DNA of 64,000 nt from Gambelia wislizenii (GCA_030847615.1 JAUMIR010000001.1:82199501-82263500); one strand, 5' to 3'. Positions 44,928-56,910 are shown, counted from the first letter of the stretch. A program made the numbers and translations. The notes: generated by a model from the sequence alone, not told the origin.

Positions 44928-46036
44928 GGTAATCTGTATTTGAGGAATCAGCATACAAAAAGAAGGTGTTCAGTCAATAATGCAAACTTTCAAGAGCTAC
45001 CAGAAAGGAAAGTAATAGAGTAAGGGGATAGCAATTGAGGATGATGAGCTATGTTTACCTGTCCAGAGAAAAGGATGAAGACTCAGACTGTGTGCAGCTC
45101 ATGGTGGGCTCTCATGTGGAAGATGCATGCAGGTTGGAGATCACACTGAATGACCAGAAATCCAGGGTTCTTATACCCTTTTTGCCCTTTGAAGTAAGTC
45201 TAAAACAATGGCCAAATGACCTTTCCTGTATTTGATCAAAGGAATTGATCCTGTTTGATTGAAGTAGATTTTTTTTAAGTGTTGAGACAGCCTTGCAGTG
45301 TCACAAAAGGGTAGGGTTGGAGGAAGTGGCTTCATTAGCATAATGGCTTTGTTTACCTCAAACCTGTTTTCCCAGGCAGGAGGAATCTTTCTCAGCACAA
45401 GCTGGCCATTTCACAGAAGCCTGATAAACTGTATAGTTCCTGCCCTTTTGATCTTAGCATCCAGTCCATGTGGTATATGCCTGACAGCTGGCACCTGCAT
45501 GGCTTCTAGTATCTTTTGATTCATCCTCATGATATCAATATGATGTTCCTTTTAATTCCTTGTCATTAGGGTGTGGTGAGGGTACATAACAATAAAGAGT
45601 TATTCACAAAGTAACATTTCCAAAGTAATATACTGGCCTAAATCCTATAGCTAGTTTCAAATAGAGTAAACCTATTGGAGCAACCAAATTCACTTAATTG
45701 CTGACTTAATTTTCAGCCATTGTTTCAGTTGGTGTACTCTAATTAGGACTAATAATTAAAGGCAGTGAATGGGGATGAAGACATTTTGTTTGTGCAATAG
45801 CAACATTTCCTAGTTACTTTTCAAAATTACTTTTGAAAGGTATTTTAGGTATTTTGACAGGTATTTTTCAACTGTTCATACCATTCTGTTATCAATCTTA
45901 GGGTATTTTTAATGACAAGAAAAGAATGAACAATGCAATGAGCAACACAATTAAGTCACTCTTGAAAGTAACAAGTAATTATGGCCAAATAATTTTATAA
46001 AACACTGTAGAAAAATGAGAATTAATTGTTTTTTAG

Positions 46037-46043
<7 letters not shown>
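44928..46043. other. Unassigned stretch
   Basis: 45645-45770 (AAATCCTATAGCTAG, GAGTAAACCTATTGGAG) resembles a widespread squamate dispersed repeat of unknown class. No gene. Confidence 0.35.
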
Positions 46044-46076
<33 letters not shown>

Positions 46077-46245
46077 CTTTTCTTCGCAAACGAAGATTCA
46101 GGAAGGACTCATCCCATGCTTTCTGCAAGCGCGCTGATGCCTAAAAAGGCCAATCTGAGATAAACAAGTCCAGTTGCAGAAAACACAGCAGAAGGTCTCC
46201 TTGGGTGATGTTTCTGGGTTGTTATTCTTTCTGCGTTGTCGTTTC
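46044..46245 (-). mobile_element. 3' end of the (GA)n-tailed LINE, second copy
   Basis: About 170 bp with only a few differences from 38630-38805, 5'-truncated near 46240. The minus-strand translation holds CCVFCNWTCLSQIGLFRHQR, a Cys-x2-Cys ... His-type segment near the LINE C-terminus. Like the 38.6-kb copy it ends in (GA)n (plus-strand TC, 46044-46075). Confidence 0.8.
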
Positions 46246-46432
46246 TCTGATCTGAGCGACTCAGTGCAAGTGCCAGAGAATTGAGGACACAAAATCTCCT
46301 AAAAGCAATATTTTGAGAACTTTGGATATGAAAAGCATACTTCAAATGAATATATCACACATGTTTTAAGGCCTGGATCTGATTAGAATTCTGAACTACA
46401 GTAGATCCATTGAGTCAACTGTTGAATGGTGA

Positions 46433-46543
46433 AGTGATGCTTATGGAAACCCCACTGATTCAATGAGTCTGCTCTACCAATATGTACAGTCTACTCTACC
46501 AATACATAGTGATGCTTATGGAAACCCCACTGATTCAATGAGT
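46433..46543. repeat. 75-bp tandem duplication
   Basis: The 36 bp from AGTGATGCTTATGG to TTCAATGAGT occur at 46433-46468 and again, identically, at 46508-46543, with a 39-bp spacer in which TACCAATA words repeat. Confidence 0.85.
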
Positions 46544-46906
46544 AACTACCAATATGGAGTGGAGATCACACTACCCTCAGATGTTGTTGGTCTGGAAGTG
46601 GAATAGCCCCCTAGCCAGCATAGGCAGTGGTTAGGTATGCTGGGAAATGCAGTTCAACTGCATCTGGCAGGCTGCTGGATTCCCATTCCTGTTCAGGCCA
46701 CACATACCAAGCTACTGTGTGAAAAACCTTGCTTGAAACCTAAATCTTAACATTTGAAACTGAAGATTTTTACCAGAGTAAACCCCAAATAACAAATATT
46801 AAAAATGGAAGGCCATTGCATGTTTAAATATCTGAATTTTTCTGTCTTGTGACTAACACATATTGTGCTACAAATGCAGGAGTAACTCTGTTGACCCAAA
46901 GACAAA

Positions 46907-47229
46907 GGAGATTATAAGACGCTTCAAAAAGCCAGCAAAAAAGCCCACAAGAATGACATCACCATACAGCACGGTTTTGCATGTGTCATCATCCTCATGT
47001 GCTCCCTCTGTGCAGACTCTGTGTTGCAGCAGAGAACAAGGTGTTGCTTTTCATTGGTGGGAAACTTCCATTAATGAAAAGCAACGGCTTGTTCTCCTCT
47101 GCAGCACGGAGTCTACATGGAGGTAGCATGCAAGGATAGCAACATTGTGCAAAACCGGGACCTCTTCCTGGTACAGTGATGTCATCCTTTGTGCTCTTGT
47201 TGGGCTTTTTGAAGCATCTGATAAGCTAC
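46907..47229. mobile_element. Long-TIR Harbinger-type MITE, family H4 (copy 1)
   Basis: The halves are diverged inverted copies: GCTTCAAAAAGCCAGC on the left, GCTTTTTGAAGC on the right. Ends GGAGATTATAAGAC and ATCTGATAAGCTAC. Flanks AAA/ATA, imperfect. 323 bp. Sister copy at 56911. Confidence 0.8.
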
Positions 47230-47443
47230 ATATTCTTTATTTTAGTAATGCCTGTATTAGTCCAATCAAATAAGCACACCATTCTCTGTGTAAGCTTTTG
47301 AACCTTACTAATTTCTTCATCTGGAAAGGGTGTTTTAAAAATCATGCTGAGTGGGGGGTGGGGGTAAGGGAAGAAAAGGGATGATGTTACAGTAACATAG
47401 TTTGCATGTTGTTTTGAGATGTGGTATAGGGAAATGATTCATA

Positions 47444-47945
47444 GGGCTTATCTACACCTGCCAGGATATGCCGGCTCTCCACCAGCATATCCTGGCTACA
47501 GAGCTGGTCCATCCTTTCCCCGTTACCTCAATGAAACAGGCTGGAGTCCACATGGAATATTGGGCCATCCCTGCAGCTGCTGCCATTTTCTCTGCTGTCT
47601 TGGAAACCAGGAAGGGGGCCTGTAACATGTGGCTGAAGGCCCCCTGCACATGACCAGCCTTGGTCACATGCTGTGGAACACCCTCCTAGCATCCAGGAGA
47701 GCCAAGGAGATGGTGGTGGCAGTGAGGGTCAGTGCGCCAGATGGGCCTGATCAGTTTCGGGCTACAGTTTTGGATATTTTCTTATAGTGGTTTATTGCCC
47801 CCCCTGCCTCCCCCCCCCCCGTCTCAGCCCCATATCTGCTCTGGGTGTGGTGAGGACTGCCCATGGTCAAATGCCCTATGTCATATGGACTACAGGGCTC
47901 TGAGACAGGGGCAAGCAGGGGTATTTATCCCATGTAGATAAGGCC
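47444..47945. mobile_element. Harbinger-like MITE, family H5 (copy 1), ATA duplication
   Basis: Exact ATA on both sides. Ends GGGCTTATCTACACC and ATGTAGATAAGGCC. 502 bp, GC-rich. A related interior occurs at 50884-51351. Confidence 0.82.
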
Positions 47946-47948
47946 ATA

Positions 47949-50363
47949 GACATGTCAAAGTAGGGTTATCAGGCAACTATCTCAATGACCTTGAGTTCAG
48001 TGGTGGGAAAAACAAAGGAAGTAAAGGAAGAGCGATAAAATTTAGTTCTCTGTGGGAAGAACAACCTAACACTGAAAACTCAAGCCTATCTTTATCCAAG
48101 GCATGGCTCACAGGCCCCTTTGTAGGAAGAAGTAGTCAGTTTCTCACAAAATCTTTATATTGCTAAAACTAGAGATAAATTTATGTCCTGAAATATGCAA
48201 AACATGTCAATAAGGACCAAAATAGGTAAACGTACCTATGACTGGAGGGAATGATTGGGGAAAAGATGGGATGATAATAACTACTACTACTACTACTTCA
48301 GAAAACCATGTCCTCCACAATAGGATCATGCTGCTAAGTAGTATGTTTCGTGTTCCTCAAGGATCACCACAGTACTAACAAATTATTTAACTTAATTTAA
48401 TTTATTTCCTGCCTTTATCTGATTTTAATGTGATTTAGATTTTTATATTATATGATTTTATATGATTTTCTAAAATGCTACCTTGAATGTAAGCAGTGGA
48501 AAATCTTATGTAAGTGAAATCCCCAAGGGAAACAAATTAATTCCGTAATTAATGCCACCAGGAGAACAAAATGAGACAACAGTTATGTTTGCTTTGCAAA
48601 CATGTAATCCACATGGGATCCGTCTCTGAGTGGGAGAAGATATGAAGAAAATTATATGTCAGTGCTGCAGAATGGCATTAACTCAGGACTTGCCCATTGA
48701 ATGCCTCCACTATATTGAACTGTCAGTGACTGAGCAAATCAATAAGACAGCATGGAGCAGAATTACCAGTTGTCCAGGTAAATCACTGCAATCTGTCTTC
48801 ACATTTTCACAATGTCATAATGAATAAAGGAAGAAAGAGAGTCTTGGAACAACCATTCAGCCTGCTTTTGTGTGAGATGGATTCCATAGTCTGTGCTGAG
48901 GAGAAGTTGCAGAATTAAAAGCTTCTAAAATGTTGCTGGTGTTAGCCACCCAGCATGAGCATAGTTCTGCATTTGGATTGGCATGACTCTCCGCCATCCC
49001 TCCCCTCACATGTGGCCTTTTGGCTTATCAGGCATCCTCTCCCCCACATCATTTGGACAATATGTTTGCAGCTTGCTGTAGAGCCAAATGGTTCAAAGTA
49101 CAAATGGATAGAACTCTCACTGGAGAACACAATGGGGAGCTTTTGGCCCTCCAGATATTTTGGAATTTAAAGATGGCCAATGACAGGAAATAAGAGCTAT
49201 AGCCCAAACATTTTGATGACCAAAATTTCCCAGCCCTTCCACAGATGCCATCTCCTGCACCTGTACTTTATATGCAATTGGTAGCTGACAGAGCTAAAGG
49301 GGAAGGATGGTGAAAGAATGAATTGTCCGATGACTTTCTCCCACATGCGGTGCTGCTCCATGAGGGATAGTTTGAGGCCTTACTTTTAAATGTCTTTTAT
49401 TTTAATTTGGTCACATAAACTAATTTATCTAGCCACTATTCACCATAAGCAAGTCTAATGTTATGTGTATGTGTTTCTGTGGCTAACCCTCCCTTATCCA
49501 ATGAAGCCAGTGTCAGAAAGTTGAATAAATTAAGGAAATATGTCAGGTAGAACTGCCACTGTTTTTATTGCTGTTGTCATTTGGCAGGACCTCTGTATGT
49601 TTTCACAACTGCATGACAGATAGACATCCAACATACATTTCTCTGTGCTGGGCAAAGTTCCATCTGTTGATTGCCTTGTTCTTACATGTTAAAGGCAAAC
49701 ATACACTGTCATAAAATAAGGTGGCAACCCCACCTTAATACCTCTATAATATTATCCATTTAAATATACTCTTAATGAACTACAGCATATGGTATCTTAC
49801 ACAGAGCTGTGGTCTTATGCATGAAGGGTGTGTGTGGAAGAACTTGGAATTAAAATAGTGTTCTACTAGATTTTCGAGAGGGAGATACTTTTTTTTTTAA
49901 GGGAAAGTACTACTTTGAAGTAATATGCATTTAGTAACTGTCATGCTCTAACTATGATTTTTTTTTAAAAAAAGTAGAGGGCAGCTTGAAGCAACTAGGT
50001 GTTTCATTGTTAATTTGGTAGCCAGTACAATGGTTTCTGGAAACTATTAGGAAATGATTGCAAGAGAACACACAATGGAAGTTCAGAATGAAAAACATGA
50101 ACATGGCAAGGCTAATGAGAGACAGTTTAGTTTCAAATCAAGGGCATGGCTGCCTGTTCTAGGGTGATAACTTTGAGTTATACTGATGGTACTAACCCTT
50201 CAGCATAATGAGAGTACAAAAATATGTCATGAACTCCTTTGTGATAACCTGAACCATTCTGAACATTTAAAAAAAAAATCCTCTTCCTTCTCCTCCAGTA
50301 GTTCACCATAAACCAAATTCTTTCAGTTTTGAACATGCTGAGGGAAAAAGAAGCACTAGTATT
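47949..50363. other. Unassigned stretch
   Basis: No gene recognised. 48285-48297 is a short CTA repeat. 49140-49200 has a CCTCCAGATATTTTGGAATT block of the common hAT-MITE type. The rest is AT-rich. Confidence 0.4.
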
Positions 50364-51351
50364 AGGGCCTCTCTATACTGCAGAAACACACCAGTTTGAC
50401 ACCGCATTATCCTCCAGGCATATTCTGGACCTGGATCAGGCCAATTAGAATCATAGAATCATAGAATTGTAGAGTTGGAAGAGACCACGAGGGCCATCCA
50501 GTCCAATCCCCTGCCATGCAGGAATACACAATCAAAGCATCCCCGACAGATGGCCATCCAGCCTCTGTTTAAAGACCTCCAAGGAAGGAGACCCCACCAC
50601 ACTCTGAGGGAGTGTGTTCCACTGCCAAACAGCTCTTACTGTCAGAAAGTTCCTCCTAATGTTGAGGTGGAATCTCTGTTCCTGGAGCTTGCATCCATTG
50701 TTCTGTGTTCCAGTCTAGATCCCTTGATCTAGACATTATACTTCTATTGATGCAGCCCAAAATCACATTGGCCTTTTTAGCTACCGCATCACACTGTTAA
50801 CTCATGTTCAATTTGTGGTCTACTAGGACTCCTAGATCCCTTTCACATGTAGTCTCATTCGGCCAGGTCTCCCCCATCCTATATGAAATGGCAGAAGTCT
50901 GCATGGACATGCTGGCCCATATCTGCAGTCACCTCTGCTGCTATCTGTGTCTCTTCCTCTGAAGCCAAGAAGGGGGTCCACAGCACATGATCAAGGCCTC
51001 CTGCATGTGACCAGCCTTGATCACTGTGGGCCACCTTCTTGGTTTCAGGAAGTATGATGTGGATGGCAGTGGAGGTGGCTGCAGATAAGGGCTACCATGC
51101 CAGCATGAACTCTTGTGTTTCCATGGGGCTCAAATCGTGGTGGTTCTTGTTTTTTAAATGAGACAGTTTTTCCCAGGTGTTAAAATATAATGGTTTAATG
51201 AGCTTTACCCTGTCTTCCCCTGTTTTCCCCCAGATATTGTCAGGACTACCTGTGGACAAAACAGAGCAAAAGCCCTACACCATATGGGCTGCAGGGCTCC
51301 AAGACAAGGGCAAGACAGGGTAAATAGCCTGTCCAGACAAGCCCTAAGAGA
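50364..51351. mobile_element. H5-type MITE, probably split by a CR1
   Basis: The right part (50884-51351) matches the interior and right end of the 47444 element (CACATGATCAAGGCC; right end GTCCAGACAAGCCC followed by TAA). The left end GGGCCTCTCTATACTGC (50364) preceded by TTA may be its left terminus. The CR1 at 50448-50883 lies between. That all of this is one element is an inference. Confidence 0.5.
50448..50883 (-). mobile_element. CR1 3' end with an internal deletion
   Basis: Closely matches the 3' end of the 26.2-kb CR1 (the same CAGCCTCTGTTTAAAGACCT). At 50716 the sequence jumps, skipping about 280 bp present in the longer copy (26460-26745), then continues to about 26890 of that copy. 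Confidence 0.9.
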
Positions 51352-52137
51352 AACATTTCCTGCAGACTGATATGCAGGCATAATTACTCAAATATAGTTT
51401 TCCACCGGCTCTTCCAAGGATGCTCTAACTAACACAAGTTCTTACAATATAGCTCATTCGGGTCTGCTGGAGTTTACAAGTTATTGTTCTCACCCACTTG
51501 CTCAATTATTTTGGGGGGCTATTTGTAGTGACTTTTTTGGATCTGTGCTAGGGCTCCTCCAGATGTGTTTTTTGTTTTTTTTAAACAAGCAGGACATGGT
51601 TTCCTGAAGTAATTCTATGTTTTGAAGAGCAAATGTTCTCCCTCTGATTTTTTCCCATTTCCCCCCCATTCCCCCCCAATTTTAAAGTTATAGTGCTATA
51701 GTGTCAAAATGCTATTTCATGGGTGCACTGATGCACTATTTTACTATAACTCTCTAAAAGTTTTAAAATACAGAATGGTCAAGAATATTTTTTTGTTCTG
51801 ATATGTCAAAATTGAAGGCACCCACTTATGGGTGGGAATAAAATTCAGCTGGTGCCAGGAATTGTCAGCAAACAGTCCAGGACAAATAGAAATGTCATGC
51901 AATCTTTTTTAAAAAAGAAAAGAAAACCAGAACTACAGCAACTGTGAGTGAAACCTCCCAACACATTTGTTCCATCTGGAGGAAGGCTGAGTGCGATACC
52001 CTCCCCTTCCCCTCGAGACCAGAAAAACCACGGACAAAATACATGCACAAAAGGTTTAATACAGAGATGGTAAATTACATAGAAGGTGTTGGCGAAAATG
52101 GCCACAGCTTTTATTATGGTGATATTTACTTGAGGTT
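51352..52137. other. Unassigned stretch
   Basis: C-run near 51660. No gene or family recognised. Confidence 0.4.
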
Positions 52138-52531
52138 GGCTTGGGCATGGGTTAAGCTAAAGGCCAAGCAATCAGGCTACCGGTCACGTGACCGGAAGCA
52201 CATGCCCAGACCCCGGACCGGACACATGTGACCAGAAAACACGTGACTGGAAAACATGTGACCAGCCCCAGAGGAGTGGCCGGACCACGTGCTCTGCCCA
52301 CGTTGGGGAGGGCCACCAGCTGCAAAAGGAGGATGGCTTGGGCATGGGTTAAGCTAAAGGCCAAGCAATTGGACTACCGGTCACATGACCGGAAGCATGT
52401 GCCCAGACCCTGGACTGGAAACACGTGACCGGAAAACACGTGACCGGAAAACACATGACCGGCCCCAGAGGAGTGGCTGGACCATGTGTTCCGCCCAAGT
52501 GCCCGATCACGCTCCCTGGTTCCAAAATGGG
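52138..52531. repeat. 197-bp tandem repeat dense in CACGTG/CACATG E-boxes
   Basis: Two ~197-bp units start GGCTTGGGCATGGG at 52138 and 52335. Each contains three ~15-bp units of the type GGAAAACACGTGACC, plus TACCGGTCACGTGACCGG (or its C-to-T variant TACCGGTCACATGACCGG). About ten CANNTG sites with the CACGTG or CACATG core lie within 300 bp. Confidence 0.85.
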
Positions 52532-52689
52532 GTCTCCGGAGGGGAGTTACGAGGAAGAGAGCAATGTGTGGTCTGCCCCACCTGTTGCTCAGCTTCTGCC
52601 AACCCAGCAGATATCATCACACAGAACCACCTTCAACCTGCGGGAGCCAGACGGGGACCCAACTGAGAGAAAATTCGAGTTCCGGGCGG

Positions 52690-53040
52690 ATGTAGGCTGT
52701 GTAAGCCCTGGAGCGCCATCGTGAGAACCAACTGGCAGGGTCCGGTGAGAGGCCGGGAATAAATCCCTGGCTGCCGGACCCTGTTGAAGACTGGCCCCAC
52801 CCACCAGCCAATCAGCAGCCTCGGAGGCATGAAAACCTGATTGGCTGGGGGAAGTGCAGTCTTGACCAATCAGGGAAGGTGAGCCCTTCCCTGATTGGTC
52901 CATCTATGATCCTCTTTCCTGCCTGCAAGCTGCAGGCAGGGAAGAGGATACAGGCAGGCATGGCGGCGCCTGTGCCTGCCACGTGGTCGCGGCGGGCCAG
53001 GGAGGGCCACCAGCCGCAAAAGCATCCACCCAGGTAAGTC
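52690..53040 (+). promoter_or_regulatory. CpG-rich block with paired inverted CCAAT boxes and a splice-donor-like end
   Basis: Two inverted pairs of CCAAT boxes: CCAGCCAATCAG (52804) with CTGATTGGCTGG (52837-52848), and GACCAATCAGGGAAGG (52864-52879) with its exact complement (52885-52900). Then GCAAGCTGCAGGC and GGCATGGCGGCGCC (52957-52970, YY1-like). CAG/GTAAGT sits at 53031-53039. GAGGGCCACCAGC..GCAAAAG occurs both at 52308 and at 53001. Could be a promoter/first exon or a repeat of LTR type; no coding frame supports either. Confidence 0.4.
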
Positions 53041-53233
53041 TGGGCAGCCAGCATCTCTGCATGCTCAAAACTTTCAGTGGCCAACTGAACTTTATTTTTT
53101 TTAAAGTTTTACTTTAATATCTTCTGATCAATTGGGGTCAAATAAAGAAAAAGCAAGGATGTGGTACATTCCGGAGGTGTTGGACAACTTCCATCCTCCT
53201 CTCCAAAAGTCCAGTGTACAAAGAAGAATCATA

Positions 53234-53826
53234 GGACTTTATCAGATACATCAAATATGGTGCATAATGACACCACATACATGCGAAAGGGCGCACATAC
53301 CAGATGATGTCGCCATTTTGCATTATGTCCTGTCCATAATCTGATCTATTTTATTAACATCCCAAGGCATCAATAGATTGGCTGTGGTTATTTTTTGGCC
53401 AGCACTGCTGACGTTTCAAACCTCATGACTTTTTTTTTTTTTTTTTACATGAATACAGCATCAGTGGTTGGTCTGGACAGAACACTCCTGGGTGAGATCA
53501 CAACATCCAGGTAGCTGATGCCTTTTTTGTGAACCTCCCCTGTTTACTTGGGATTTTTAATGTGTGTTTTTGCACTTTCCTTTACTTTTTGTGTGTTATT
53601 TTTGCTTTTATTTTTGAATTTCCCACACTCAACGTCTTCTTGTGAGAATCTGCGGGATTTCAATCCAGGAAGTGAATGGAGCTCGGTTCACTCCTCAGTC
53701 ATTGCTGGGCTGCCTTTGGATGGGATGCAAGTTAAGTGCAGTAAAAGGGATTCTTTTGCCAGCATAAAAACATAGCAAATTATGCTGGCAAAAGAACAGA
53801 AATGGGGAATGATTTGATAAAAGTCT
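53234..53826. mobile_element. Harbinger-like MITE, family H1, ATA flanks
   Basis: Ends GGACTTTATCAGATAC and TTTGATAAAAGTCT with ATA on both sides. 593 bp, same orientation as copy 1 (760). Long T-run inside (53429-53448). Stem-loop near the right end (TGCCAGCATAAAAA ... TTATGCTGGCAAAAG). Confidence 0.85.
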
Positions 53827-53829
53827 ATA

Positions 53830-54467
53830 GTCAAACACATTTGAAGGGTAGTGGAAGGACCGAGAATGGATTTTTGGCAGACTGGTCTAGGATATTTACA
53901 GAGCAAAGATCCATTGTCAAATTTCATGTCAAAGTAGGGCTTTGGAGGTGAGCTTTTCCCATTCAGGCAAACATTGTAGCCACTGGACCACAGGGTTCAC
54001 ACAGTGAATCCTAACATCAAAGGAAGTATAATCCACTTCACAGATAAATGAACTTAAGTCTCACTGTATGTTGGATTGCATCCAAAACATTAAGATGAAG
54101 AAAGGCCAGTTAATAACTCAATTTAACGAAGGGCTCTTTATACTTTGCTCTTGTGCCAGTTTACCAGTAGATTTAAGGTACTACTACATGCACTCTACAA
54201 ACCAGATAACTGGAGGAAACTAACACCTGGTGCCAGAACCTTTTTTGCTCAGATAACCAATATAATAAACAACGAAAGCCACTGTACTTTCAAAAGGAGT
54301 GGCTGAACAGAATTTTTGTTCAAGAGAACTCATTACTCATGCACTTTCTACAGGCCAAACCTATATATATCTGTTCAGACGTAAGCCTCACTGAGTTCAG
54401 TGGGGCTTATTCCCAGGTAAGTGTTTTCATGTAAGTGCATTTTTGTGTTTTCATGGCTCACAAAATA
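53830..54467. other. Unassigned, with a common dispersed scrap
   Basis: 54385-54425 holds TGAGTTCAGTGGGGCTTATT, a word frequent in squamate dispersed repeats. No gene. Confidence 0.4.
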
Positions 54468-54809
54468 CAGTTGCCCCTCCACATTCGCGACTTTCACATT
54501 CGCGGTTTTGATCATTCGCGGAAAGTTGCCCCCCGGTATACACCCCACTCCCTTCCCAAGGCAGCGAGGGGTTTCTTAGGAAGCTCCTCGCTGCCTTGAG
54601 AAGGGGGGGTGGGAACCAGCTGGCGCACTCGCGGTACACCCCACTCCCTTCCCAAGACAGCCAGGGGCTTCTCAGGAGGCTCCTCGCTGCCTTGGGAAGG
54701 GACTGGGGTGGAAAGCCGCTCGCCAGCAGGCTAATTTCTTATTCGCGGTTTTTTTCACATTTGCAGGGGTTGTCTGCCCCTAACCCCCGCGAATGTGAAG
54801 GGATGGCTG
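54468..54809. mobile_element. pogo/Tigger-type MITE, family P2
   Basis: TA on both sides (54466-54467, 54810-54811). Ends CAGTTGCCCCTCCACATTCG and CGAATGTGAAGGGATGGCTG. 342 bp, GC-rich, with a duplicated hairpin-forming unit inside (CTTCCCAAGGCAGCGAGG with GCTCCTCGCTGCCTTGAG; second pair at 54648-54700). Confidence 0.88.
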
Positions 54810-54984
54810 TAGTATCAATTTTAAAGCTTTATAGTGAGATATTTTTAATAACAAAAGCTAGATACAGCTTAAGACTTGGATGCCAGGGCCAATACAGATG
54901 GCAAATGTAATCTTGGCCCCTGTTTGTCCATTATTAATGGATACTATTCAGTTTGTGCCTGAGGATGTGGACAGGAGATGTGAG

Positions 54985-55890
54985 CACCACCCCATCTGAG
55001 CACTAGACTCTTGATCCTCCTGGCTTATTAAACAGGCCAGAGGAGGACAGGCAGAATTGGAAGGGGAGTGATTAATGCCTCTTTACAACAAGGCAGGATC
55101 ACAACACACCTGAAGGAGGCTGTTGTAGGTCTGCTTCTGAAAGAAAAACTTCTCTGGATCCTTCTATATACCCCTAGATTCTACAATACAGTTGCAAACA
55201 TCCCATTCTTGCTCAAGGTAATAAAATGTGTGGTGGCTTCTCATCTCAAGGGGGTCCTGGATGAGGTGGGTTATCTAGAACCGTTTCAGTCTGGTTTTAG
55301 GCATGGTTATGGGATGGAGACAGCTTTGGTTATGTTGGTGAATGACCCACATTGGGAACTGGACATGTGGAGTGTTTCCCTGTTGTTTCTTCTGGACTTC
55401 TCAGCAGCTTTCAATACAATCAACCATGGTATCCTTCTAGGTTTCCTTGCTGGGATGGAACTTGGAAGTACTGTCCTACAGTTGCTCTGTTCTTTCCTGG
55501 AAGGGCACTCTCAGACACTTGGCCATTGGCCTGTGTTTGACTCTTGGCCATTGACCTGTGGAGTCCCTCAGGGTTCTGTCTTGTCTCCTATGATAGTTAA
55601 TATATATGAAACCAGTGGGAGAGCCTGTCCAGAGTTTGTGGGTCAGGTGCCCACAGTATGCCAATGATACCAGCTCTATTAACTCCTTTCCACCTACTTC
55701 CAAGGAAGTTGTAAGCTGTTTCTGTGCTAAAGTGGTGCCTGGTAGCTGTAATGGACTGGATGAGGTTGAACAAATTGAAGCTTAATCCAGACAAGACAGA
55801 GGTGCTCCTGGTCAGTTGAATGATAGATCTGGAAATAGGGACTCAGCCTGTTTTGGATGGGGTTGTGCTCCCCCCAAATCACAGGTTTAA
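54985..55890 (+). mobile_element. L2-clade LINE, reverse transcriptase fragment
   Basis: Frame 55068-55667 encodes SHLKGVLDEVGYLEPFQSGFR, FLLDFSAAFNTINHGIL and CGVPQGSVLSP; the YADD box (QYADDTSS-like) follows in another frame near 55655. KLNPDKTEVLLV is readable near 55780-55815. 5'- and 3'-truncated, with frameshifts. Non-functional. Confidence 0.85.
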
Positions 55891-56484
55891 AGTGTTTTTC
55901 ATAAACACACCTTTTTTCAGTTCTGCAGTTTACTTTTGTCTTGTCTACCCTAGAAAACATCTCTGTGTACTCCATCAAATGGAGATTCTGAACTCAGTTC
56001 AGATTGCTTTGCTTTTCAAAAGGCAGTGTGAACACCAGTTGGGCTTACAGGATGTGCATCCATTTACACTAACATTTTGCAAACAATACCATATTTGCTA
56101 GAGTTGACCAGGAAACGTGGACAGGGAAAAGCTTTCATTAGCTGGTTTAAATTTCCTTGTATCTCTAATTTATCTAATCCATAAGAAAATAGAGAACCTT
56201 TCAAGAGATTGCTTTTAGACTTGAAAACTTCTTTTTGTCTCCAGATTCTCTTCACATTTTTGCAACATTGTTATCTGCTGTACATTTATGTAACAAGCTG
56301 TGCCATCAGAATTGCCAGGATAAGCTACAAAGGCATAAAGCTTTATTGTGTGGAAGTCCTTGGTGACCTCATGTGCCCCAAAGTAGAAATAGCCTCTCTA
56401 ATAATCCTTCAGCCTCTTCTGCAGAGAATACCTAACATGCTTTTTAAAGTGTGTGTGTCTGTGAGTGAGTGAGAGAGAGAGAGG

Positions 56485-56522
<38 letters not shown>

Positions 56523-56910
56523 ATGGCAGAATTATAACATCTATGCATTTTTTACTCTTCTGGCAAGTATGCACACAATTAATCATTACTTTAGCTATTA
56601 CTAGTGGTTATAACTACTGTAATTCATGCAAGACAGTTAAACCAGTAGAAACAAGGGAACAGTGCCATATACAAAATTGAAATTTAATGTTGGTGCTATA
56701 CCACCTCTCCTCTAAAAGGAGTATGTCAACAAAATGGACATGTTGTCATTTTTAAAAAATAAATATATATTGCACCAATAGCTCTCTGTCTGTTTTCATT
56801 TGGGTCAGATTTTCACCGTGTGTCTTAGAGAGGTACAATCAGTTATATGGAACTTTTTTTTTTTAATGGAAAGGAAGGCAGGCAGGCTTTTGTTTTCATA
56901 TTGAGTCTTA
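55891..56910. other. Unassigned, with a GA/CA microsatellite
   Basis: (GA)n(CA)n at 56466-56517. No gene recognised. Confidence 0.45.

Noticed and set aside
47760..47825. C-rich run as a possible G-quadruplex
   Set aside because: One long C-tract without the regular spacing needed; likely just a homopolymer expansion inside the MITE.
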